The position numbers and the translations under genes are program-made. A stretch of DNA of 12,772 nt from CAZEUZ01 sp964515805 (GTDB lineage: Bacteria; Pseudomonadota; Gammaproteobacteria; Pseudomonadales; Cellvibrionaceae), in the NCBI GenBank assembly GCA_964515805.1, contig CAZEUZ010000159.1, forward strand, positions 1 to 12,772, given 5' to 3'. Under the pieces are notes generated by a model that worked only from the letters and a program-made list of their open reading frames with translations, had not been told where the DNA came from and made no database searches. Each line of letters begins with the position of its first letter. Position 1 is the stretch's first letter. This document shows, one piece after another, positions 1 to 6,663 of this stretch.

Positions 1-42
1 CGGGTAGAGATTATATTTAAGTAACAGCGGGTAAACAGGCAT

Positions 43-951
43 TTGAGGGCCAATTCACGCATTCAAAAATGCACTAAATATCAGGTGCTATGGCTGCTTT
101 TCGTCACCATAACTACCCAAGCAACAAGCATAAACGTTAACGATTATGCCAACCGTTCAGTGACCTTACAACAAACCGCTGAGCGAGTTATCGCTCTATC
201 GCCTCATATCGTCGAGAATATGTTTAGTATCGGTGCGGGCAGTTTGCTAGTGGGTGTTGTCGATCACAGTGATTTCCCTCATCAAGCTAAACAAATAACA
301 CGTATTGGTGGAGCTAGTTCATTTAGTCTAGAAAAAATTTTATCGTTATCACCTGATTTAGTCATTGTTTGGGCATCTGCAGCTAAAAACAGTATTGTTG
401 AAAAGTTAACATCACTGGGTATACCTGTGTACGTAGACAATCCACGTACACTAGTTGACATAGCTCGTTCGATTCGCGATTTTGGCTTGCTGACGGGTCA
501 AATAGAAAAAAGTATAACCGTAGCAAATAATTACCTATTGGAGGTGCAATCGTTACGCAATCAGTATCAGCGAGTAGATGATATTACCGTTTTATATGAA
601 GTATGGAATAATCCTCTACAAACCATAAACAGAAAACATATTATTAGCGATATAATAACGTTATGCGGGGGCAAGAACGTATTTGGCGATACATTATCGC
701 TGGCGCCGAAGGTCAATATAGAAGCGGTTATCAATCGTAACCCAGACATTATCGTTTCCAGCAATACGTCTAATCAACAACAATGGTTAGACTATTGGTT
801 GGCATGGCCTGTTTTGAGAGCTGTCCGTCACCGTCGTCTGTATGTTATTGATCCGGATCTGATTCAACGTCATACGGTACGTATTCTAACTGGCACAAAA
901 ATATTGTGCGATTACATCAATGAAACACCACTGACTGAACGTCAGCGTTAA
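43..951 (+). CDS. btuF: BtuF-like periplasmic cobalamin-binding protein
   Basis: Probable substrate-binding protein of a vitamin B12 (or related corrinoid) ABC importer, acting in the periplasm. The 302-residue product has a short basic start, a hydrophobic stretch (about residues 14-28) that reads as a signal peptide, then the class III binding-protein fold: 'RVIALSPHIVENMFSIGAG' near residue 48, 'LSLSPDLVIVW' near residue 100, 'SLGIPVYV' near 124 and 'CGGKNVFGD' near 210, all characteristic of BtuF/FhuD-type proteins and closest to BtuF. The only usable start is TTG at 43: the frame is closed by TAA at 22-24 and the next Met lies inside the mature protein. A weak AGG at 37-39 precedes it. 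No permease or ATPase gene follows; the gene ends at a hairpin terminator and converges with cbrB. Other family members bind siderophores or haem, so the ligand is inferred. Confidence 0.82.
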   Translation: MRANSRIQKCTKYQVLWLLFVTITTQATSINVNDYANRSVTLQQTAERVIALSPHIVENMFSIGAGSLLVGVVDHSDFPHQAKQITRIGGASSFSLEKILSLSPDLVIVWASAAKNSIVEKLTSLGIPVYVDNPRTLVDIARSIRDFGLLTGQIEKSITVANNYLLEVQSLRNQYQRVDDITVLYEVWNNPLQTINRKHIISDIITLCGGKNVFGDTLSLAPKVNIEAVINRNPDIIVSSNTSNQQQWLDYWLAWPVLRAVRHRRLYVIDPDLIQRHTVRILTGTKILCDYINETPLTERQR

Positions 952-986
952 CTTTAGGTTGTTAAAGACCTCTTTAATTTACACAC

Positions 987-1025
987 AGCAAAATGGGAAG
1001 ATTCATCGAACCTTCCCATTTTGCT
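987..1025. terminator. Bidirectional hairpin terminator
   Basis: A perfect 14-bp stem (987-1000 with 1012-1025) encloses an 11-base loop that can add a 3-bp TTC/GAA pairing. The GGGAAG/CTTCCC core is flanked by AAAAT on one side and ATTTT on the other, so both strands give a GC-rich stem followed by a short U-run. On the + strand it sits 35 bases after the btuF stop codon; on the minus strand it would end the candidate regulatory RNA downstream of cbrB. The U-runs are short (four) and interrupted by GC, so efficiency is uncertain, but placement between convergent units supports the role. Confidence 0.75.
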
Positions 1026-1048
1026 TAACCCTTCAAATATTTTTTTAC

Positions 1049-1120
1049 TTATTGTTAAATCTTGTTATTTTCTTTTTTTATTTCTATAGCTGCAAAGCAG
1101 TAAAAACATCACTTATTGTT
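1049..1120 (-). other. Three AAYAAYAAG motifs (Hfq/Crc-type sites)
   Basis: Reading the minus strand, AACAATAAG occurs at 1120-1112, AATAACAAG at 1069-1061 and AACAATAAG at 1056-1048. Each is three consecutive A-R-N triplets, the repeat recognised by the distal face of Hfq, and each fits the AAnAAnAA 'CA motif' known from CrcZ and from Crc-repressed mRNAs. All three lie between the predicted transcription start and the terminator. The region is A-rich, so single occurrences would be weak evidence; three with identical final G and same orientation are more convincing. Confidence 0.5.
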
Positions 1121-1167
1121 ATCATATTTTTTATTCTAAAAACAATTAGTATGATTAGTATTACTAG

Positions 1168-1183
1168 TGCATATTCTATGCCA
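1168..1183 (-). promoter_or_regulatory. Sigma-54 (-24/-12) promoter for the candidate small RNA
   Basis: On the minus strand TGGCATAGAATATGCA matches the sigma-54 consensus TGGCAC-N5-TTGCA, with the invariant GG (1182-1181) and GC (1170-1169) separated by exactly ten bases. Only two positions of the two core blocks differ. It lies about 150 bases past the end of cbrB, whose product is a sigma-54 activator, and points away from cbrB toward the A-rich motif cluster. The predicted start of transcription is near 1157. Confidence 0.65.
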
Positions 1184-1248
1184 GAAATAAAAAACCTATA
1201 ATTTTCAAAAAGTTAGAGGCTTTAAGCTATTGTTCCTCTATCTTGAAA

Positions 1249-1261
1249 TGTCAATATGTTA
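1249..1261. promoter_or_regulatory. IHF-like site between activator site and promoter
   Basis: The + strand TGTCAATATGTTA matches the IHF consensus WATCAA-N4-TTR at all positions but one. It lies between the inverted repeat at 1271-1312 and the sigma-54 promoter at 1168-1183, where IHF commonly bends DNA to bring an enhancer-bound activator to the polymerase. IHF is reported to be needed for crcZ expression in Pseudomonas aeruginosa. The consensus is degenerate and the region A/T-rich, so chance is possible. Confidence 0.35.
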
Positions 1262-1270
1262 CTTATCGAC

Positions 1271-1312
1271 CCTCAATTTGTTACCTGCTACCGAAAAGGT
1301 AACAAATTGAGG
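1271..1312. promoter_or_regulatory. 15-bp inverted repeat, candidate CbrB activating site
   Basis: Perfect 15-bp arms (1271-1285 and 1298-1312) around a 12-base spacer contain TGTTAC (1279-1284) and GTAACA (1299-1304) separated by 14 bases. The centre lies about 135 bases upstream of the predicted start of the candidate small RNA, a normal enhancer distance. Pseudomonas CbrB is known to bind a palindrome upstream of crcZ; my recollection is that its half-sites are TGTTAC and GTAACA, which needs checking. The repeat also lies 21 bases after the cbrB stop codon and could form a strong RNA hairpin, but no U-run follows on the minus strand, so it is a poor intrinsic terminator. Confidence 0.55.
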
Positions 1313-1333
1313 AGGAAATAGTGCGTTGGCGCG

Positions 1334-2743
1334 TTAAGATCTAGTAACTTTTTTCCTAGGAATACCCAATTTTTGGCGGCGCTCCCAGAGGCATTTTCGA
1401 CTTACGCCCAGTGTTCGGGCCAATTCAGTTTCATTCATGCTATCCTGATTTTCGATAACAAAGTTTTGAAAATAGTCATCTAGAGAGAGATCTTGTTGGA
1501 AGTTTGTGTCATCTTCTTGAGAGGCAGTATACGGAGAGTGAGTTGCTAGTTGCTGTATTTTTGTGGCTTGATGTGAATGATTTTTAACATTGGAAACATT
1601 TTGGTCGATAGCCAGCAGTTTTCGATCAACTTTCTTACTGTCTTCGCACAAAATGACGGACCGCTGAATAGCATTCTCCAACTCGCGCACGTTACCTGGC
1701 CAAGGATAAGTAGTGATTGCATTGAGAGCGTCCGCCGAAAGAATCAAACGAGGTTTTTTATAGATCTTACAGTAATGCACCAGCAAGCATTCAGCTAGGG
1801 TAATGATATCCCTGCCTCTCTCTCTCAAGGGGGGTACATCCAGTTGCACGACATTAAGTCTGAAGAATAGGTCTTCTCTAAACTTTCCCTCTCGGCAATA
1901 TTGAGCCAAATCACGGTGAGTCGCTGCAAGCAAACGAACATCGACTTTACGCGTTTCCACAGCGCCGATATGCCTCACTTCCCCTTCTTGTAGAACCCGC
2001 AATAACCGCGCTTGCGCTTCCATGGGTAATTCACCGATTTCATCGAGAAAAAGAGTACCTCCATCGGCCGCAAGTATCAGGCCATCACGGCTGTTGACTG
2101 CACCGGTAAAGGCTCCTTTTTCATGGCCAAACAATTCAGATTCGATCAAATTTTCTGGAATAGCGGCACAATTTATACAAATTATCGGTTGACCAAAGCG
2201 TTTACTGTTTTTGTGGATTGAGCGTGCAGTCAGTTCTTTACCCGTGCCGGTTTCTCCTTGGATTAACACTGTTGCATCTGTTGGAGCCACTTTTTCAATG
2301 TGGCTAAACAGCGTCTTCATTACAATGCTTTCCCCAATGATTTCTCCACATTGATAACAATCCTTAGCGAGGGCTGTTTCATCGTCAAGTGATTTACTCT
2401 GTTTGAGGATATTCGTGACTGCATCGACCATTTCCTTGTGATCAAAGGGTTTAGCGATATAGTCGACGGCCCCTATACGCATGGAATCGACAGCTGAACG
2501 CACACTGGCGTAACTGGTCATAATCAATACTGGGACATCTGTCGTCATTTTAATTAATTCAGTGCCCTGGTCGCCGGGTAGACGGAGATCGCTAATGATT
2601 AAATCGTAATCATCAAGAGGCTTATTACCGATAGCTTCTTTTACTGAGCTTGCTTCAAAAACCTGGTAACCGTGACGCTCTAAAAGTTTTCGCAAGGCGG
2701 AACGTATAACCACCTCGTCTTCAACAATAAGAATCTTTCTCAT
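1334..2743 (-). CDS. cbrB: CbrB-like sigma-54-dependent response regulator
   Basis: NtrC-family transcription activator of 469 residues, partner of the kinase encoded just upstream. The receiver domain (about 1-115) has the acidic patch E8-D9-E10, phospho-acceptor D52 in 'ISDLRLPG', T76 and K98 in 'YIAKPF'. The AAA+ domain (about 135-370) has Walker A GETGTGKE at 163-170, the sigma-54 contact loop GAFTGA at 210-215, Walker B around LFLDE (231-235) and the 'PWPGNVRELENA' motif near 347. The C-terminal Fis-type helix-turn-helix (about 436-463) reads 'NETELARTLGVSRKCLWERRQ', which resembles Pseudomonas CbrB. The intact GAFTGA loop means it should activate sigma-54 promoters, and one lies just downstream. 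It starts 44 bases after the kinase stop with no clear Shine-Dalgarno. C129 and C132 form a CxxC in the linker. NtrC-like paralogues are the main alternative, but the kinase neighbour argues for CbrB. Confidence 0.88.
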   Translation of the reverse strand: MRKILIVEDEVVIRSALRKLLERHGYQVFEASSVKEAIGNKPLDDYDLIISDLRLPGDQGTELIKMTTDVPVLIMTSYASVRSAVDSMRIGAVDYIAKPFDHKEMVDAVTNILKQSKSLDDETALAKDCYQCGEIIGESIVMKTLFSHIEKVAPTDATVLIQGETGTGKELTARSIHKNSKRFGQPIICINCAAIPENLIESELFGHEKGAFTGAVNSRDGLILAADGGTLFLDEIGELPMEAQARLLRVLQEGEVRHIGAVETRKVDVRLLAATHRDLAQYCREGKFREDLFFRLNVVQLDVPPLRERGRDIITLAECLLVHYCKIYKKPRLILSADALNAITTYPWPGNVRELENAIQRSVILCEDSKKVDRKLLAIDQNVSNVKNHSHQATKIQQLATHSPYTASQEDDTNFQQDLSLDDYFQNFVIENQDSMNETELARTLGVSRKCLWERRQKLGIPRKKVTRS

Positions 2744-2787
2744 AATTCGTCTAATTAATTTAACTGAAGCGTCCTTTCAGACGTTGA

Positions 2788-5778
2788 TCATTGACTGATT
2801 CGTATTGCTTCGTGATAAATAGGCAACTTCAACACAAAACAACTACCGCGGTTATTACTTACTGGCGTCTTGATTTCAATTGAACCATTGTGTTCTTTAA
2901 TAATGCTATAAACTAAAGATAGACCCAACCCTGTACCTTGACCGGCTTCTTTAGTGGTAAAGAAAGGCTCCAACACTTTGTCAATGTGTTCGGGTGCTAT
3001 ACCCTCACCTTCGTCGACAAGGTAAATATAGACAAATTGATCATCTTTGTCAGTTGAAACGGTAATTTTACCATTTTCAGTGCTAGCGTCACGAGCATTG
3101 GCGAGTAGATTAATGAATACCTGAATAAGGCGTTGGTTATCACCTAAAACATAAATATCCCGATCAACATCATTGATAAATTGAATGTAAACAGGGTATT
3201 TTTGCAGTGACAGTAAATGAATAGCCTCATCTACTACTTGGCAAATATCCACCGAATGAAAATTGTTGCCATCAGGCTTGCCACTGTGGGCAAAGTTAAC
3301 GAGAGATTGTACGATTCTATCAATGCGATCAGTTTGAGAGAGAATTTGCTTCGCAGTTTGCCGCTGTTCTTCTAAATCCGTCTCATAATCCAAATTCTGA
3401 GCTAAACAGGCGATACCTGTCACTGGATTACCTATTTCGTGAGCAACACCAGCTGCCAAACGACCAATAGAGGCCAAACGTTCATTGTGAGCCAATCGCT
3501 GCTCCAGCAGTTGTATTTCAGTGATATTTTCAATCAATACCACATAACCATCCGTACTTTGCAATGAAGAATGTTGAATCAGCGACTTATGCAATCGATA
3601 CCAATGGGTATCGCCATCGTCATCAACAAATGTTTTATTAATAGAACGTTTGTTGTAAATAGGATCCTGATAATTGTTGACAAAATTATCAATCAGGTCA
3701 CCCCAGGGTAAGGGCACATTATGCAGATGGGAGCCGGTAATATCTTCGCTAGCAATGCCGGTCAATTCTGTCATCGCTTTATTCCACAATAAGATTTCAT
3801 TGTCAGGTCCGAGAGAACATACGGCAATTGGCAGTTCTTTTAACGTATTGCGATAGTGTAAGCGCAACTGATTAACATCGGCAGTTATGCCAGACAAGTT
3901 ATGAGAAAGCCCATCCAGTCGGCTTTCAATCAAATTGATATCCGTTAAACCACGATTTTTCGGCAGCTTGTAAGGAAACAGGGTGTGCATGATGCCACTG
4001 GCCATGTTCTGTCCCATCAAGGCAGACAAATTGGTTTCCAAACGATTGCGCAGACGCCTCAAGGAATAAGGGCGCCGCTCGCTATTGTTCAGTTGTAAGT
4101 AATTCAGGGCCCGTTCGACTTCCGTGTTCGCGGCAGTCTCTCCGAGCACCTTTGCCAATTGCTGTTTGAATTCACGCACATTGTGTACGTCCAATATCAT
4201 TCTTATAGGATGACTAAGCTCATTAAGCGCACACAACTCCGCACTGTAATGTTCTTCATCGGACATGGTAGTCAATAACGATACAGCACAAAAAGTCACT
4301 ATATTAAAACCCAACGACAACGCGCTAATAGTATGCCAATGGGACATTCCAGCGCTAATTTCGATGTTGATCCAAGGCCAACTAAAGCTGTCATTCCCGG
4401 TAATGATCGGTAAAACCAAGCCTATAAACCAGATAAGCGTTCCCACTGATAAACCGGATAGAAAACCGTAATGATTAGCTCGCGGCCAGTGATTAATAGC
4501 GATGATGCCGGGAACGAATTGCAGTGCCTGAATAAATGTCAGCAGTGCCAAATCTAACATGGAATAGCGATCGTTAAGCATCATGTAGATAATGAAGCTA
4601 CCCATAGATAGTGTAATGATAATTAATCGATATAAAAAACGTAGTTGAGAATAAAAGTTTTCTCGGTTTTTCAAATTCAAGTATGGTAACAACCAGTGAT
4701 TTAACACCATGGTGGATACAGCGAGAATGCTTACCATGAATGCGCCGGAGGCCGCCGATAAACCGCCGATGTAAGTCATCAACGTAATGAGCTTTGCATC
4801 CGCAACAAGGGGAACACCAATGGTAAAATACTCTACCGCCAAAGGGACTTCCAACTTTAATCCCGCCCAGAGGATAGGAAATATCGGTAGCGCCATAAAC
4901 AATAAGAATAATGGAAACGCCCAGCTGATGGTGCGGGCAGTCGCATCAATAGAACTATTGACATAGTTCATCTGGAAGACGTGTGGCATCAGCACACCAA
5001 TAGCGATAAATACCAACAACAGCGCATGATAAGTTTTGTATTCAGCTGGCTGATGTAAAGCTTTTAAGTGTTCGGGATTATCGACTAGCCATTGATCGAG
5101 GCCGTCAAAACCATCAAAAACTCCATAGACTGCAAATAGACCCACCGTGAATAATGTACAGACTTTGATTAACGACCCAAATGCCATTGCAGTGATAAAG
5201 CCGGTTTGATGTTTACGGTTAACCCCATAAGTCATACAAAAAACAGCTATCAAAATACAATATAACAGTGCAATAGTATCGCGCTGATTAAACCAGGAAT
5301 TGAGTCCTGTAGCATGTGAAGATAATTTACTGCCGGCTAACGTGAGTAATTCCGATGTTTCTGCCACTGCTTGAATTTGTAGGCATAGTAACGGTACGAC
5401 CGCAAGCAGCATGCAGAGGGCAGTCAATTTGCCGACGCCTTCACTGGGGAACCGAAATACCAATAAATCCGCTACCGATCTCAATTGAAATCGCTGTGAC
5501 AGTTTCGCCAACGGTGCTTGAATAATGGGTGAAAATAGAAAAAAAGCGCCGGTTCCCAAGTAGTAGATCAGGGTGCCGTAACCAAATCGACTGGCCAGAT
5601 CAATAATCCCATAGAATGACCAAGCACTACCGAAAATACCAAGTGACAATATGTAGGTAACCGGATGTCTGACAATCCATTGCGGAAGCCAACCGCGCTC
5701 GGTGACGAAAGCTATACCGAATAGAACCAATAGATAACCGATACCGATTAGCCCAACGTGGCTTAATTCAAGGTTCAT
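2788..5778 (-). CDS. cbrA: CbrA-like sensor kinase with SLC5 transporter domain
   Basis: A 996-residue hybrid of a sodium/solute-symporter-type membrane domain and a histidine kinase, a composition seen in CbrA. Residues 1 to about 505 form around a dozen hydrophobic segments ('RGWLPQWIVRHPVTYILSLG' near 28 is typical of the family). A cytosolic linker (about 510-640) follows, in the place of the STAC region of such proteins, then a PAS domain (about 645-755). The kinase core has H780 in 'GVAHEIGNP', N-box N890-LLANARDA, G1 DEGEG at 922-926, F-box around FFTTK (939-943) and G2 GTGLGL at 948-953, all intact. It should phosphorylate the response regulator encoded 44 bases downstream. In Pseudomonas, CbrA senses carbon/nitrogen status and its transporter part can carry histidine; the ligand here is unknown. 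The ATG at 5778 lies inside the end of the preceding small gene (11-base overlap), suggesting translational coupling. Confidence 0.88.
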   Translation of the reverse strand: MNLELSHVGLIGIGYLLVLFGIAFVTERGWLPQWIVRHPVTYILSLGIFGSAWSFYGIIDLASRFGYGTLIYYLGTGAFFLFSPIIQAPLAKLSQRFQLRSVADLLVFRFPSEGVGKLTALCMLLAVVPLLCLQIQAVAETSELLTLAGSKLSSHATGLNSWFNQRDTIALLYCILIAVFCMTYGVNRKHQTGFITAMAFGSLIKVCTLFTVGLFAVYGVFDGFDGLDQWLVDNPEHLKALHQPAEYKTYHALLLVFIAIGVLMPHVFQMNYVNSSIDATARTISWAFPLFLLFMALPIFPILWAGLKLEVPLAVEYFTIGVPLVADAKLITLMTYIGGLSAASGAFMVSILAVSTMVLNHWLLPYLNLKNRENFYSQLRFLYRLIIITLSMGSFIIYMMLNDRYSMLDLALLTFIQALQFVPGIIAINHWPRANHYGFLSGLSVGTLIWFIGLVLPIITGNDSFSWPWINIEISAGMSHWHTISALSLGFNIVTFCAVSLLTTMSDEEHYSAELCALNELSHPIRMILDVHNVREFKQQLAKVLGETAANTEVERALNYLQLNNSERRPYSLRRLRNRLETNLSALMGQNMASGIMHTLFPYKLPKNRGLTDINLIESRLDGLSHNLSGITADVNQLRLHYRNTLKELPIAVCSLGPDNEILLWNKAMTELTGIASEDITGSHLHNVPLPWGDLIDNFVNNYQDPIYNKRSINKTFVDDDGDTHWYRLHKSLIQHSSLQSTDGYVVLIENITEIQLLEQRLAHNERLASIGRLAAGVAHEIGNPVTGIACLAQNLDYETDLEEQRQTAKQILSQTDRIDRIVQSLVNFAHSGKPDGNNFHSVDICQVVDEAIHLLSLQKYPVYIQFINDVDRDIYVLGDNQRLIQVFINLLANARDASTENGKITVSTDKDDQFVYIYLVDEGEGIAPEHIDKVLEPFFTTKEAGQGTGLGLSLVYSIIKEHNGSIEIKTPVSNNRGSCFVLKLPIYHEAIRISQ

Positions 5779-5992
5779 GTGCGGCCTTAACTAGACACTT
5801 TTGCTCTTTGCGGATTTTGGAACTACGATAATTTGTGAGTCTCTGAACTAAGTGGATACTTACTATCATCAGTAACCATAAAAGATAGGGTTTGTACCAG
5901 ATTGCAGTGGGTGTAAGAATCCAGCCGAACAGTGTGGGTGAGAAGATATAAATAATCAGTAATAACAATAATAAAAAACGGTAATTTTGCAT
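5768..5992 (-). CDS. cbrX: Small two-helix membrane protein, CbrX-like
   Basis: A 74-residue inner-membrane protein from ATG 5992: hydrophobic segments at about 6-26 and 36-50, then a basic, probably cytosolic tail (RSSKIRKEQK). An in-frame TTG at 6019 would extend it by nine residues into engB, but the ATG seven bases after the engB stop is the more natural start; neither has an obvious Shine-Dalgarno. The gene overlaps the kinase start by 11 bases. Pseudomonas cbrA is preceded by a small overlapping gene called cbrX, and the size, position and overlap here fit it; no catalytic motif is visible. The name is by position and topology, not by a sequence search. It may be a small partner of the kinase or mainly a coupling cistron. 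Confidence 0.65.
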   Translation of the reverse strand: MQNYRFLLLLLLIIYIFSPTLFGWILTPTAIWYKPYLLWLLMIVSIHLVQRLTNYRSSKIRKEQKCLVKAAHEP

Positions 5993-5999
5993 ATTTATT

Positions 6000-6614
6000 C
6001 TATGATTTAGTGGATTCAAGCAGTTTGTTCAATGTGTCAATTAATTGCTCTACACCCTCGCTTTTCCGCGCTGAAAAGGTTTGTACACTGACTAAATCGT
6101 CGACATTGGCGTCTTGTAAATGTTTACATACTTTGAAACGTGTATTATTAGCAGCACCATTTTTTAACTTATCACTTTTAGTTAGCAAAATATGTACTCG
6201 CATTTCTGCTTCGACAGCCCCATTGATAATCATGGTGTCGAATTCCTGCAGTGGATGACGAATATCCATTAATAAAATGATGCCGCGCAAGCCTTTTCTA
6301 CAGCGCAGATATTCGGAAATATTGATATCCCATTGCCGCTTGATTGATTTGGACACTTTGGCATAACCGTAACCTGGCAAATCTACAAGGCAGCGGTTGT
6401 CGTCTATTCGAAAAAAATTGAGCAATTGGGTTCTGCCCGGTGTTTTACTCGTGCGCGCTAAACTTCTATTGCCAGTCAGCGTGTTGATAGCGCTCGATTT
6501 GCCGGCATTAGAGCGTCCGGCAAAGGCAACTTCACCTCTCACTTCTACTGGGCATTGCGCCAAATTTGATGCGCTTTGCAAAAAGTGCGCTTTGCGGTAG
6601 GGGTTGGCGGTCAT
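6000..6614 (-). CDS. engB: Ribosome-assembly GTPase EngB (YihA/YsxC)
   Basis: Cytosolic GTPase of 204 residues, the usual length for the family, needed for late assembly of the large ribosomal subunit. All GTPase motifs are present: G1 GRSNAGKSS at 33-41, G2 TPGRTQ at 58-63, G3 DLPGYGYA at 78-85, G4 TKSDK at 145-149 and G5 SARK at 181-184. 'GRSNAGKSS' and 'DLPGYGYAKV' are signatures of EngB. The start is ATG at 6614, with 'MTANPYRKAHFLQSA' matching the family's beginning. It is divergent from the cytochrome c4 gene, the arrangement found near polA in pseudomonads. Downstream, only seven bases separate its stop from the small membrane gene leading into cbrA, so engB may be the first gene of a four-gene transcript. 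Confidence 0.95.
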   Translation of the reverse strand: MTANPYRKAHFLQSASNLAQCPVEVRGEVAFAGRSNAGKSSAINTLTGNRSLARTSKTPGRTQLLNFFRIDDNRCLVDLPGYGYAKVSKSIKRQWDINISEYLRCRKGLRGIILLMDIRHPLQEFDTMIINGAVEAEMRVHILLTKSDKLKNGAANNTRFKVCKHLQDANVDDLVSVQTFSARKSEGVEQLIDTLNKLLESTKS

Positions 6615-6645
6615 AGATCTGTTACTTTACAAAAATTCCAGGATA

Positions 6646-6659
6646 GCCTGTTAACAGGC
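6646..6659. promoter_or_regulatory. Perfect 14-bp palindrome between divergent genes
   Basis: GCCTGTTAACAGGC reads the same on both strands and lies in the 183 bases between the engB start (6614) and the cytochrome c4 start (6798). It is adjacent to divergent -10-like sequences at 6664-6673, a suitable place for an operator. It contains CTGT and ACAG but with only two bases between them, so it is not a LexA box (which needs eight). The protein that would bind it is unknown. Confidence 0.35.
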
Positions 6660-6663
6660 CACT

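Larger units (their letters stand above)
987..1157 (-). ncRNA. Candidate CrcZ-like Hfq/Crc-sequestering small RNA
   Basis: Inferred small RNA of about 170 nt encoded immediately downstream of cbrB on the same strand. The 5' end is placed 12 bases after the -12 element of a sigma-54-type promoter (1183-1168), and the 3' end at the hairpin 1025-987. The RNA would carry three AAYAAYAAG motifs in unpaired A-rich context, a small CTGC-TTT-GCAG hairpin (1100-1090) between the first and second motif, and a terminal hairpin. In Pseudomonas, CrcZ is made from a CbrB- and sigma-54-dependent promoter just after cbrB and titrates Hfq/Crc from A-rich sites on catabolic mRNAs. The position, promoter class and motif content agree; the candidate is much shorter than the roughly 400-nt Pseudomonas RNA, and primary sequence homology is not claimed. 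No credible protein frame is seen in this interval. The A/T-rich + strand reading frame over it is judged spurious. Confidence 0.6.

Noticed and set aside
1..24. Possible C-terminal end of an upstream gene (seven codons and TAA at 22-24)
   Set aside because: Too short to identify, and another frame is equally possible; it only limits where btuF can start.
889..908. TGGCAC followed by TTGTGC inside btuF, at first sight sigma-54-like
   Set aside because: GG and GC are 14 bases apart, not ten, and it lies within coding sequence; it is better seen as a chance GCACAA/TTGTGC inverted repeat.
959..1201. Open frame of 80 codons on the + strand downstream of btuF
   Set aside because: It starts with a TTG, runs through the terminator hairpin, and encodes a low-complexity F/I/L-rich product typical of A/T-rich non-coding DNA; no Shine-Dalgarno.
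1228..1235. A fourth AACAAT-type motif on the minus strand
   Set aside because: It lies upstream of the predicted transcription start and breaks the full AAYAAYAA pattern, so it would not be in the RNA unless cbrB read-through occurs.
1214..1240. TAGAGG/CCTCTA inverted repeat between the palindrome and the sigma-54 promoter
   Set aside because: Six-base arms with a 15-base spacer in A/T-rich DNA; too weak to assign a role.
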